The notes under the pieces: model-generated | What the model saw: only the letters and a program-made list of their open reading frames with translations | Told to the model about the DNA's origin: nothing | Databases searched by the model: none | Made by a program: the position numbers and the translations under genes | In this document: positions 31,546 to 44,105 of the stretch, piece after piece | Numbering within the stretch: position 1 is the first letter of the stretch | Layout of the letters: each line of letters opens with the position of its first letter | NCBI GenBank assembly: GCA_025786725.1 | Contig: JAHLTZ010000004.1 | Span: 620,001-684,000, forward strand | DNA length: 64,000 nt | DNA from: Syncephalis fuscata | Taxonomy: Eukaryota; Zoopagomycota; Zoopagomycetes; Zoopagales; Piptocephalidaceae | Direction of reading: 5' to 3'

Positions 31546-32121
31546 ATGCAAGCAACACGCCTTTATACGTCACGGCTCGTTGTACTGCTATTGTTGTCAT
31601 CATGTTTACCCAGCTGCACAGCAAATACACGGACCCATCCAGATCATACGTATGTCATTTATCTTGTAGTTGCAGCTGCACTTGTTCTATTACTATCAAT
31701 TTTCTATTTTTGCATTTCATATCGACGACCACTTGATGCAGACATCGAGCATGGCGAGTCAAAGAAGGCTAAAAACCAACGAACAATCTACCGTCAAATC
31801 AAATCTGTGCCCGACGGTGTTCTTTCAAGATCAGATGGCGGGCGTGGCACAATTGCCATTGATGTTCAATCATCTTGCGACGGCAATAGTCCTTACGAAT
31901 GGACGGGACGTGCACATAGTAACTCACTATTGTCCTGCATCACCACACCAGAATCATTCTATGCACCGCCTATTAAGCAATGCAATGATGCAGCATCGCT
32001 CAGCCTGAGTCAAGTCAGTCCAACAAAATATTTGGGGGATATGCCATTATTTCATACTAAAACAAGCCAAGAAGGTCTTCTTCAAGTGCCACCGCCAATA
32101 AAACAGAAATATAGCTCATAA
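31546..32121 (+). CDS. Small type I single-pass membrane protein
   Basis: 191 aa from the ATG at 31546, not recognised. It has a signal peptide at residues 1-26 (SRLVVLLLLSSCLPSCTA) and a predicted ectodomain of only about 10 residues (NTRTHPDHTY). A membrane span follows (VIYLVVAAALVLLLSIFYFCI, about 37-57) with the basic stop YRR. The cytosolic tail of about 130 residues is rich in S, T, K and P and has no known domain. The tiny ectodomain makes it a membrane-anchored cytosolic platform rather than a sensor with a ligand-binding domain. It shares this plan with the genes at 4440-5099 and 19053-20149, but I see no sequence similarity beyond composition. Confidence 0.6.
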   Translation: MQATRLYTSRLVVLLLLSSCLPSCTANTRTHPDHTYVIYLVVAAALVLLLSIFYFCISYRRPLDADIEHGESKKAKNQRTIYRQIKSVPDGVLSRSDGGRGTIAIDVQSSCDGNSPYEWTGRAHSNSLLSCITTPESFYAPPIKQCNDAASLSLSQVSPTKYLGDMPLFHTKTSQEGLLQVPPPIKQKYSS

Positions 32122-32917
32122 CCTGCCGGTCAGAGGTATGATACAAAGTATCAGTAATTCATACTGCTATATTATGTCACATTCAACTTGAAAAGTAGTG
32201 TATCACTAAGTTTTGAATCTTTACACAGGCATTTGAAGATTGGCTTCAAAATCACATATCCATTGGTTGTTTTATCAAAACAGTTGTTTTTCAGTAAAAT
32301 AAACATTAAAACAAGATCAGCTTTGATAACAATTATACATTATTATTTACTAATATCTAACTAACTATAATGTAGCAATGTCGGTTAATTAAAAATCACT
32401 ATAAACAAATACTATGTTCATTATCCATTAGTTTTCTAATCTTATTAAACTTTTTCTATCTATAAATTGATTTATTTAAATAAAAACTAATGCACATATT
32501 ATATTGTAGCATCGTCTAATCATTACAAATAAATAAAAGTTCGATACATATGACTGTATCTAATTTATTTATTTAAAGGTAAACGCACACATACATACAC
32601 TAGATCTCATCTAACTTACCGGTTTTGCTAACCGTATTTTAGATCTATCTACATACCAATAAACTAAACAATCCAATTATTGAATACACAAGGTCACCTG
32701 CCCAACTTGGAGTACTACGTAGTCTACGGTTTGCCGTCAGTTGACTATGCTCATTTCAAAATATGCTCCCCCATTGTTGTTAAAATGCGCTGTTGTACAA
32801 ATAGTTCACGCGGACATCGTTCGTCTAAATATATGGTCGCTCCCACATTATCTCCTTAGCCTATACCTTTTGTTGTTGTTTTCACTTTGTCGCATCACAA
32901 TCAGCTATTCTTCTACT
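32122..32917. other. AT-rich spacer upstream of IAH1
   Basis: Holds the 3' end of the membrane-protein gene and the promoter of IAH1. The open frame 32741-32998 includes the true IAH1 first exon only in its last part; the upstream part is probably leader. No RNA gene or repeat is seen. Confidence 0.5.
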
Positions 32918-34119
32918 ATGTTTGGCTACCGTACCTTTGTATTGTTTGGTGATTCTATTACTCAGGTATGTTGGCCAGGCACTATGGCGAACAATTAGCC
33001 TGAATTGAGCCATCGTCTGATCTATTGCTGTTTTTGATGAAATAGCGCGGCAGCGATCCATTCAATGATGGTTGGGTATCAGGCTTACAGCATACGTACA
33101 TTCGACGAGCCGACGTTATTAACCGTGGCTTCTCTGGTTCGTGTGATAATAGCGCATATGCTTTGTTCTGAAATGAGCTGATTTATGTAATCTGTATACT
33201 GGCGTGGTGAATAGGCTACAACACTGAATGGGCGCTTAATGTGTTGGCCATGATACTGCCCAATGCTCGTGCCTCTGCACCCACGATGGGCAATGCATCT
33301 GATGAATTTACAGAGCAATCATCACCATCATCTATGATGATTGGCCGTCCGGCATCAATTGAGCTATTAATCATTTGTTTGGGCGCTAACGATGCAGCAA
33401 TACCGCCCAGTGGCCAGCATGTACCACTCACACGCTATCGAGAGAATCTTAAAATGCTGGTCGATTTGGTACAATCACCAATGTCGCGCTACTATTCACC
33501 AAAAACACGAGTAATGCTTGTATCGCCACCGCCGTTGGACGAGGCTAAGTGGGCCAAGCAATGCAATAGCGATGGTAAGATGCTCGATCGGAAAGCAACT
33601 ACAACACAGAAATACGCCGAAACGTGTGTTAAATTAGCAAACGAATTAAACGTGCCCGTACTGGATCTGCATACCATGCTACTTGAAAAGGCTGGTGGAA
33701 AGCCAGCACCACCACGTAGTCGTGTATCCGCACTATTCTCTGCCTTTAGTAAAAATAACTCACGCCATAAAGAACATGGCAGTCCTTCATCGAGCGATGA
33801 TGGTAGTAGCCATGCCAAAAGTGCAGCCGAAGGATCAAGTGGAACACTAGGTGACTATTTGATCGATGGGCTTCATCTAGGACCGTTGGGCAATCGTGTT
33901 TTATTTGAAGGCGTGGTTGGTGTTATTAAGCGAGCATGGCCTGATTTAGACCCTGCCACACTACCCGAGCTGCTGCCAAACTATTCTAGCCTAGCAGCGA
34001 ATAAAACTGACGCAGTGCGTATGCTCCACGCACATGCTAGTGGCGAAGAAATATCGGCTTTAGCCAAAGGAAAGCAGCGTGCAGAAGAGGATGAATTTGA
34101 AGCCGAACCGTCATTGTAA
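32918..34119 (+). CDS. IAH1: IAH1-type GDSL/SGNH esterase
   Basis: Three exons, 32918-32965, 33046-33136 and 33215-34119, with introns of 80 and 78 nt (the second donor is the weak GTTCGT), giving 347 aa. Exon 1 carries the catalytic block I, TFVLFGDSITQ (Ser13). Exon 2 and its splice give WVSGLQHTYIRRADVINRGF then SGYNTEWAL, typical of IAH1. Block III is LIICLGANDAA, and block V is LIDGLHLGPLGNRV with the Asp and His of the triad. Yeast Iah1 hydrolyses isoamyl acetate and related short esters. Two low-complexity insertions are unusual: about 30 residues before block III (SDEFTEQSSPSSMMI) and about 55 residues rich in S, D and K just before block V. The start codon is chosen by the family's short N-terminus. 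Confidence 0.88.
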
Positions 34120-37100
34120 ATGAACGACAACACTACCAGCTACTAGCTTTACGTCCATTTGCGTTACTCGATAGTATATTTGCCTAATACGAATAAATTA
34201 GTTTTATCCCTCAGCATATCATTGTTGCTATCATTAGTATAATTGGTAAGCTATAGACAAAAGCCGTTTATTATGACATATTCTATGGTCCACGGAAACT
34301 TACTTCCGATACACATGAATAAGTTAGGCCAATATCTGACACATTACTACCACAACTATTTGCACGTGGGGAAGGTGCGGGATATAGACGGATGAAATAG
34401 AACCATGAACATTGGTAAGACGAGTTAATGATCTATTAGAAAGGGAAAAGAATGTGAGAAGACAGCATTTGGCACTGAGCAGGGACCTCAATCGTTTTTA
34501 TCGCCAAAAGTGGTCGATACTAATTAGACTGCTAAACACATGCACGATGGAAAAGCTTAGAAGTATCAGTCTATGATGAATGAGAATGGCCTGTTTCTTT
34601 CTTTAAAGGCAACATTGATATGGTTATTATTCGCAATTATTGTCGTTGTTTTAACACGTGTAAATACGGCCAACTCTATCGCCTAAAACAACCACAATCC
34701 ACACACCTCTTAGTGCAGTGTATTTGGAAATACCATAGACCAAAAAACAACAACAACAACATAATTGCCTTGTTCACCTTTATTCGCTTTAGTGGCAAAA
34801 TACGAATCGGCCGGATAAAAGGTAGTACGAATGATGCCATGTGAGGCTGCAGTGCAACAGTAACGAAAAGCGAAAGCTACGGCTATTGTGCGCATTATTA
34901 CTACTGCTACTACCATTTTTGGTCTACTATGGATTTAGGCCAGGCCATGGTCGCGTGAAACGCCGATACTACACTTGAGAACAAGTTTGGTTGCACGATC
35001 GATACTTTTGGTTCTGGTCATTTCCTGCGCGTTTCCTACATATTTCCAATTGGCGTTTCCACTATTGGTCATGCTATAACCACTGGACCGGGTACCTGTC
35101 GTTCGATAGCTGAAACGCTTCGAATGATCAACATGTGTATTCTTTTTACGGCTTATGGCCCGATTTGGAAGTCAATAAACGATAACGGCGTCTTTTCTTT
35201 TATCGCCTACTGCTTCCATCATTCTACCTATCATCGTTCTGTCCATTCCCCATCGTGTCACTATACAACTTGTCTCCGCTTTATTAAAATGATGAACAGT
35301 GGGATATATATAACATGGTCGGAGATCATCCCAGTTTGCAATATAGATGAGCATTCCCATGCCAAATTAACGGTTTGAAGGCCGTCAATTTACAGCATAA
35401 TAGTTAAAGTGTCGCAATGTTTCCTTTTATTACCCCGTCTTTGTAAAAACAGGTCGTCGGATAGTATACAGTGTATGAATGTGGGCAAACAAACTCTATG
35501 ATGTATGAATACACTGTCGGCACGGTACTTTTGACCATTATTATCATCATACATACACGTTGTACAATATGGGCAGTCGCAACAGGCATTAGTAAGACCC
35601 TGCGGTAAATAAGCCATTGACTGACGAGGAAAGGCAGGAAGATAGACAGGCAGGAAGGCAGAAAAGCCGCAGGTAGATAGAAGACAACGATGTATTTTGG
35701 GCGTACACGTTTCAAACTCATACTATTAACAACAGCTAATGGCAATTCACACCGTTACATTTACGAAACACATAATTTAGCACCTTTATTGTTAAAGTCA
35801 CGGAGTAACCTGTAGTATGTGTATTGGCCTTGTGACAACACATTACAAGTATGAAAATAGGCTGCATCCGTATTTCTATTACTGAACAATCGTGTCATTA
35901 CTAATAAAACATTTTATACGACATAGCATTGAAATTGAAATCATGTGGTAGTCCGCATGTTCGATACGAGTTACGAACATCTATACAGTGCCTTGTCCTT
36001 GCATTATTACCGGTTATTGTTTTAGATTTTGTAACAAATAGATAGGAATGACATTTATCCACTACTTGCGAATTAACTACTGCAATTGCTTCTTTGTGTT
36101 TCGGCAATCTATCAAGGTATGTAAATATACCTATCTAAGTAATTAACATTGATATTAGCTTATTTCTCTTTCTAATAAAGTTAAGGTAATGCAATAAAAC
36201 TCATCTTTGTTTCCTATGAGGTTTATCGATAAGGACCAATAGCTCATACACACACAGCAATGAATCTGTGAATAAACGAAACCATTAGAGTGGATCAAAC
36301 TGTCCCCTTTCTTCTTCCTTTTCATCACTTTCTACACACACATATTTTGTTTATTACTCATTGCTCGTCCTTGTGGCTATGATGATCGTCTATAATGCTT
36401 GCATGATCGTTACAAGTCAGATGATTGTCCGACTACATATTCTATAGCTGACATCATTACCGTTATTGCCATTTTTTGCCAAACTATGACCGACAAGTTG
36501 TACACCCTAATCAATCAAAGGCATCGGGTAGTCCAAAGGAAGACGTGCATTGTATCACAGTTAGCGAAACGCATGCTCATATATGCAAACAGGTACAATA
36601 CGTCTTGACTTTGCTTAACGATTCACGCTATACATGCAATGGCTCGTGAACCATGTGTCATAGCCATTGTAATTACTGTCACTATCACAACCGTAGCAAT
36701 AGTAACGGCAATAGTGATGATAATAAATATTAATAGTAACAAATAATAACAGCGTCCTTAATATAACATTAACTGTAAAAAGTAATAATTATAATTTTTA
36801 TTGTAACAATAATAAAACACAATACTATCATGGCTATCGATTGATACTTGACGTGTATCGAGGCGGTGTCCATGCATTGCCACTCTCGGTTCTTTATTCC
36901 TACATCAATGATCGATGTGACTGGCATCAAGCGAACAAGTACTTTGTGGTTATAAAGAAGGTGGAAAGAGAAAGGGACGATCACGCTGTTGGTCATCCAT
37001 TAAAGACTTCCATGATCCTATACTCCTACTACAACAAATACTACAAACACTACAAACACCAAAAAGACAATAACACGTTGATACCTGAATGGCGCCAGAT

Positions 37101-40100
37101 TAGCATCCATGAATTTCCTAAACGAACATGTCGCCTCCCTTTTTGCAAACTACACCAAATCTGTAGTATAGGCTATCTATCCATCTTCTGCCACATGCAT
37201 CGATACCGACAAAAGAGGAAATATGCAATTAAGCATCATTGGCGCTTAGTCGATAGCTAAAGGCAAGGATGTTACTCGTAAGGTTATGGCCCTTTGGACT
37301 GCACGGTAACGGCGACGACAATTGCCGTTATCTCCATTGCTGATATTATCATTATTACGGCAACTATAATGATTATTTTGCTATTAATAAACCAAACAAG
37401 ATTACTTTTATTATCTATGACATTGTATCATGCGTGTTTTATAGCTAATAATAATATTAAAATAGCACTACGCAAAGTACACGCTTACCAACTTGCCGTT
37501 TATTCACCTTCTACTCTTGGCAGTCCCGCCAATCAACTCCGCCGCCCGTTCTTCTGTTTCATCGTTGCGGAATATCTTTTTAAAAATCCATCTCAGACTC
37601 GACATTTTCCCGAATGAGTTTCCTAAATCTACAATTTTGAAGGAAAGTGAGAGCACGGCGTAGTCTGTGTTGCTGTTCCTTTTACGTCCGCTCGCCCGTT
37701 TCCTAATCGTTTCCTGCCCTGCAGCGCACATCGTGGATGACATGCGCCGCTAACCATTGCGGAGTAAGTCTCGCCCTTCCCGTGGATCTTCTCTCTCGCA
37801 CGCTGCGTGCCCTACCATGATAGTGATAATGACTTCTCTTCCTACACGCCTCCTTATTCGCCATACGCGGCAGTCAATTATCCATACTGGATCCTTCGAT
37901 CATCTATGATTTCTGTCTCCGTTGCCTTTCATGGCCCCCTTCTCGGTCGGTCATTGACCGGTTGGTTTTCTCTCGTTTTTAACATCCGGTTGCCATCCTT
38001 TCATCAAATGCGCGTGCGTAAGATCGCCGCTTGTTTCTCTTTTATTACTCGCCAAGGTTGCGCACGGTCATTGTGCCATTTATATATATAAATCACTTTT
38101 TATCGATTCGACCCACCTGCCTATTCACACCGTACTATCGTTTTTCTTACTTTCACTTATCTCTCTCTCTCTCTCTATACCTTTACTACTCACTACACAC
38201 TTGTTCTTCATTAATATAATAGTAGTTTATTATTACTATTATTACAAGAACAACTACAACTACACACTCCTTCTTTCAACGTTGACATACGTACGTTTGT
38301 GTGGTATCATTGCTTAATAGCAACGACTTCTACGCTTCATATTGTTGACGCTGTCAGTATTGTCGTTTTAAAGTCATTGATAGCTACAGTCATATATTAT
38401 TGGATTTAAAAGAAAGGTCATTTATTTAAAAGTGTTTTATTGCTATTACAGCGTCGATAATTGAGACTTATCTCAAAAAACGGTATAGTCACGATTTCCG
38501 GTAACATCGTTGTTCTATTACGCCTTGAACCTGCAGTTCTATTCCACTTGTCGCAGCAAGCATAACCTGTTCACGTAAGTGTTTGTGTATGTGTGCTATT
38601 GAGACGCAAACTTGCCAACAATAGTTGAATTTTTATGATTGGATTATTATTGGATTATTATTGCTACTTTTACTGTTGTAAATGTTGTAGCTGTAACTGT
38701 TGTAGTTACTATGAGCAATTGTGAAAGTCACCGCCCTTGTAATTGTACAGCCAAGCAATGGTGATGTGATAGAAAGGCACAGACACAGATACACAGACAC
38801 AGATACAGACAACACAGAAAAGGACAAACAAACGAACAAGCGGGATTGGTGTAGAGAATGGGCGTGTGGTAGCACAACACCATTACTGCAATACTGCCCG
38901 GTTTATCGGTCGGGGTATTGTTTTTGCGATTCTTTAACAATTCGTTTGCATCATTCTTGTTATTGCGCACCCCTTCTAAGCTTGCTTATTCAATGAATGA
39001 ATGAATGGATAGATACACACAAATGATGATGAAAAGTGTGTTTTTGTTACACGCACGGTTCGCATGACAAGCGTAAATGTAGCCATTTGCAACAATGTTA
39101 AAGAAAGGCTTGCGCCATCCAAAGCTTTTTATTATCCTTTTTAAGATAATATTCAATATTATCATCATAATCTTGGTTTTTCCCTTCCATCCAACAACAT
39201 TAATGGTTTATCTTGCGTGCTTGATAAGGCCAGCACGAGGTGTACGTGCGATGCATATGATAAATTGATACCTGGCGTTTTCATGTGTACACGCACATGA
39301 ATGTACAGTCACGTTCCATTCTCCTTCTTCTCCCCAAAAGTCGTATTGAAACGCACCCTCGCATATCTTGCCTGCATCGACATGCGGCCTATCAGTGCCT
39401 AGATTGACGTGGACCAGCGGACGTGCGTGCGGTCGTGCGCGTGTATGTGTATGTATGTGTGTGTATGTGTGTGTGTGTGTGTACGGCTATTTACCTACCT
39501 GATTGTCTATTGCATACGAGTTGCTAAAAAATAGACACATTGAACGAATGAAGGAGTGAATGAATGAAAATGAGTACATCTGTGGCGGATGCGCAGGATC
39601 CAATCCATTAAGATCATGTGGTAATCCGGTGCGTGTTTGTTCAAAGTCTTCATATGTTGTTGCTGCAGTCCCTGCTGCTATCAGCATCGCCTCTTTTCCA
39701 TCCTTTCTCTCCTATTCCACGCCGTGGTTCGGTTGTCTTCATCGGGTAATGTGTTGTTCGATGGATCTCGACCGACCATCGGCTCACCAATTTCAGAGTT
39801 CTTTCCTGTATTTCCTTTTTCATGCGTAGATCCTTGTATTATGCATACTCTATATCTTGTGCTCTAACCTAACTTAACCACCTAAACACACACACCATAC
39901 TACACCCTTACACTTGTTGCTGTTGTCATTGATGTTATTGTAACCGTTATTGAGGTCATTATTGCTACTATTGTTGCTACCACACGACTCAACAGCGTGA
40001 ACCTTATGCAAGCTTGTTTGAGAATCAAGCATTTAAATAATTCACGCTTTTCATCATCTAATTATAATCACCACTATTATTATTATTATTATAGCTACAA

Positions 40101-40350
40101 TTAGCAAACAACGGTCGACATTTGTGTATATATACACACGGTCTATTACCATTTGCTATCTTCTATTCAAGTGCCCTTGTCCTTCCTATTTGTCTGATCA
40201 CCTATTCTATCCGACGTTATAGCCGTGACTACTGTTGCTGTTACTGCTACTACGACTGCTACTGCTACTGCATTACCACTATTGTTATTACTATTACCGT
40301 TTCTATCGCCACGGTTTTTATTACTACTATTATTAGCACAACTGCTTTCT
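34120..40350. other. 6-kb GC- and pyrimidine-richer stretch without a recognisable gene
   Basis: Unlike other spacers here it is not AT-dominated, and the plus strand becomes C/T-rich from about 37750 on, with CT runs (38158-38180), a CA/GA-rich patch (38775-38825) and a TG run (39440-39481). Many short frames are open on both strands but none has a recognisable domain. Strong donor-like sites occur (for example CACGTAAGTG near 38574). It lies upstream of the NsdD-like gene and could be a long regulatory region, a spliced 5' leader or a noncoding transcript. Confidence 0.4.
34573..34686 (+). CDS. Possible 37-aa membrane or signal peptide ORF
   Basis: An ATG-to-TAA frame with one strongly hydrophobic segment (ATLIWLLFAIIVVVLTRVNT) that looks like a signal peptide ending near NTA. 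It may be a free-standing micropeptide, the first exon of a secreted protein whose remainder I cannot find, or chance. A -1 continuation (RLKQPQSTHLLVQCIWKY) is open to 34844 but has no known features. Confidence 0.2.
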   Translation: MMNENGLFLSLKATLIWLLFAIIVVVLTRVNTANSIA

Positions 40351-43300
40351 ATGAGCCGTGAATCAACTATATCCCCTCAAGATCCTGATTATTCATTGTA
40401 AGTAGTTAACAACAATACCGATCGTTTGTTATGTGATTGTTTTATATTCAACACTTAAAACATTGTTTGTTTTAACTTGTAACATTATCCGTTCTTTTAA
40501 TTGTCACTTCATACACTTTACATGACCTATTCGTAATAATTGGAATAGACTATTTTCTGTTGCTGACACCATTTGAATCCTTCACTTCCCATTATGGGTG
40601 TAGATCATGCAGATGATGTGAATTCGCGTTTATTATGTTCTACATCAATGTTTCTACGCTCTCTCTCTCTCTCTCTCTACTCTCTTACTGCGTTATGGAG
40701 CAATGTAATGAAACGGTACTATGTAGTATCAACGGTTTGGGATAGGTTGTACACTCTGTTCCAGTACATGTACATTATCCGTGCCGTGACATGACATTGT
40801 ATTGATTAGTTTCTTTTTTCGCATTGGGTACAACGAGATGGCCACAGATAGAAAGCACACGATTCATTATAGATATGACGCCCTTTCTATGTATATCAAT
40901 GACGTTTTTATTTTTCTCTTTCTTTATTACTATTCCATTTTGTGTATCTCCGATCCTGCGAGTTTGCGTGCTTGCACCTGCCTGCCTATTCTTTCTCGCG
41001 CGTCCCTTTTCGCCTACTCTCGATCCATTCTCGCTTTAGTGCACAACGTGCCATTCCCACCTATTTTGCAATGCCCAGTTTGGGCGAAGACCCGGTCTTG
41101 GTAACAAATGCGGACCAGCCAGTCTGAAACGTTAACAAGTACGCTTGTACACCCACGCTTCTACATTGACTTTTACCGACGACCTGTCTTCTCTCTTTCT
41201 CTCTCCATCTATCTATCTATCTGTTCCCCTCTGTCTCTCCGTTTCTGGCGGTGGTATGGCTATTGTTATCGCTGTTGTATTGTTACAGCCACTCTATTAG
41301 TAGCTGTGGCCTATCATGGGATCATTGTCTGTCACAGCCATATGCATGTGTATCGGACACTTATATCATTATTGGTTACTACATTACATTCGCTCGTTCT
41401 TTTCTACTCGTTTTTGGTCATAATAGCGACGGATTCTCTATTTATTGCTGTGCGAGTGTGTGTCTGTGTCGCATGCCACTTTTGCCTGATCGTCACATTT
41501 ACATCTGTCCTACCTGCGCTTAAAAAGATAACTATTGATTCATCGCCATCCCACGCACACACACCCTCTTATAAACATATTTATTACACCGATATCCATA
41601 ACAACGGTGCCGTTTTATCATCATTCGCTCCTACCCTTCGCATTGACTCTCCGCCACGCTCCGTTTGTTATCGCACCGCTTATTGCCATTACCATTTCCA
41701 TCCATCAAGTACCGCGCTTGCCAGTGGATTTCTCACGGCAGATCTCAACGGCTTTTTACGTGCTCTCCAACCTTACGAGTACCAGCTCTATTACTGTTTT
41801 CTATTAGTACAAGCAATAATAGTACCACACACTTACTATACTTGCTATAATTTCTACTATCGTCACTTTGATTTATATCAACGCACTTGTACTCACCATT
41901 ATCTTTCCCATCTATTGGACCAAACGCTATCTGCCCTTTTCTCTCTTTATCCACATCACTTTACAGAAACGTTTGCATAAATATTTAGTGTACTGTTGAT
42001 CGTATACGCAAAGTGACTACTCACGCTTATTCATCTGTACGCTTTTATCGACTTCTATTTTTACCACCTGTTCTATTTATTAATCTTCCGCTTTGATATT
42101 TAGGAATATGACATCTATTGTTGAACAACAACCGGTAGCCGCATTACCACACCAGCAACGTCGTATTTCATTGCCACCGATTACTGCTCTACAGCCATCG
42201 TCACTGCCGACACCATCACATATGGACAACACGTCTAACTTTGCGTGGACCACAACACAAATGGCGTCAGGCCAAGCAACGGTTTCACCACATACTTTGC
42301 CACCACCACCTTCACACGTGCTGGTAGAAGATCATCGTAAAAGGCAGTCGTCCTTGGCTAACGATCCTTTTTGTCCTGCACCAACATCAGCCTCATCTCA
42401 ATCATCGAACAACAACAGTCCAGCTATGACTGCTTATCGTGGTCATCTTACGGCAGGTACAGGGCAGTCATCATCAGCACTGTCACCATCGATTAATATG
42501 CACGGCCAATCGTTGCCTAATACTGCGCCAAATACGCCCAATGCTTCAGCAAGTGTATTAACTGTATCACAGCAGTTAACAGCTTTAATCAGCCATCGAT
42601 GTCATCATTATCATCATCATCATCACCACCGCTGTCATCTCGTTCACCAGTCAATTATGAATATCGCCCATCGGTTGATAATCGCTCACCATCAATGACA
42701 GCTGGTCAACAACAGCTACATCTACAGCCATCGCATTCTACGTTGCAATCACATCATGGATATGCTTCACCGGCTGAAGAATCAAACAATACTATGCCAT
42801 CAAATATGCATCCAATGCAAACACCTACTCGCTATGGTAGCCACGGTGCTGCTCCACCTGCTCCTCTAACATCAGCTCACGGTGCAATGGCCGCTTATCA
42901 ACGTGCTACACCTTCAAATCAGCGCAATTTATCAGCACCCGATGTGTTTTCCCCTGATACATCTGGTCATCGTGCAGCTGAAGCATTAGTGGCACTTGGT
43001 CATAACCGCACACGTTCAGTAAGCGATTCTGACATGAACGACTCGGCTCATGGCCCTTATTCGCCTTCGGTCCAACAGCAACAGCACCATTCAGGCCCAC
43101 TCAGCTTGTATGAGGCTGAACAACGCTGGTCTACTGCTGCATCAAATGCACGTATTCTTACCGAGTACACCGCCCAGAATGGTGAACGTTTAATGGCTGC
43201 ACACCATCGTGGCTATGAAACTGTTCAGGTCAATCACGATGATATATCTGGCATTAACGGTATGCTTCAACGTGCCCATGCCATTATCACGTCTTTGACG

Positions 43301-44105
43301 ACCTTAAGAACGGATATGTGCCGTCGTATTGAGTTGCAGCACCAATACAATTATTCTTCACAATATCGTCATGGTCAACCGCAACATCATCACCACCAGC
43401 AACATCGTCAGCCTTCGTATCCATATACGACACCATCACAGGCCAAGGATCATTACCAGCAGCAACAGCAGCAGCAACATTACCATCACACGGTAGCACA
43501 TCATGCCCATTCTGGCCATTCAATGCCTGTATCATCGCAAATGGCCATGGGTAATCCATCTACGCATCACCAGCACACGATATCTAGTGCTAATTCTGAA
43601 TGCAACCAAACAACTTTTCATATGACAAGTCCCAATAATATGGCCAGTGCAGCTGAATGTTTCTCTCAATCACCGGTGACAGTTCACGTGCTCGCAAGCG
43701 TATTAAGCGTCCAGCTCCACCTCCACCAGGTCGCTGCCGTGCTTGTAATGCGGCCGAAACACCTGAATGGCGTCGTGGCCCCGATGGTGCTCGTACACTA
43801 TGCAATGCCTGCGGTCTTCACTATGCTAAAATGTCGAAGAAACGCGCTGCTGCTGCCAATAACACTAATAACAATAATAACAATAACAATAATAACAACA
43901 TAACAACAATGGCACTTCTAATGCCAACTCTACTATAATTGACGCCACTTCTCTACCCGGCAATTCTACATCGACTGATAGCTCGATGCGTAAAAACGTA
44001 TCAGAGATTGATGAAGTAGCACTGCTTCGTCAAACGCCACGTGCCCTTCGCTATGGCGCACGCAACACTGACCTTATGTCAACCGCTCAAACGACAATGC
44101 AATAA
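40351..44105 (+). CDS. NsdD-like GATA zinc-finger transcription factor (three frame breaks, remote first exon)
   Basis: A GATA finger lies at about 43730-43825: CRAC, 18 residues including [15 protein letters not shown], then [14 protein letters not shown]. It follows [13 protein letters not shown], as in fungal NsdD. NsdD controls sexual and asexual development in Aspergillus. The long N-terminal part is rich in S, P, Q and H, and a helical stretch ([20 protein letters not shown]) precedes it. The frame shifts by -1 near 42578 (TTAAC where TTAAAC fits), near 43674, and near 43900; with three added bases one protein runs to the TAA at 44103-44105. The ORF begins right after a TTTAG acceptor (42101-42103). 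A first exon 40351-40397 ([15 protein letters not shown], then GTAAGT) joins it in phase across a 1706-nt intron; this exon is tentative. Alternatively translation starts at the ATG at 42108. Confidence 0.7.

Noticed and set aside
37504-37743. Minus frame with FKIVDLGNS, resembling the DLG motif of SR-protein kinases
   Set aside because: Only six or seven residues match, no other kinase motif lies nearby, and the frame is short.
41108-41980. 290-residue hydrophobic open frame upstream of the GATA factor
   Set aside because: Open because the plus strand is C/T-rich and poor in stop codons; content is L, S, Y, C, H with no domain, and it falls inside the proposed GATA intron.
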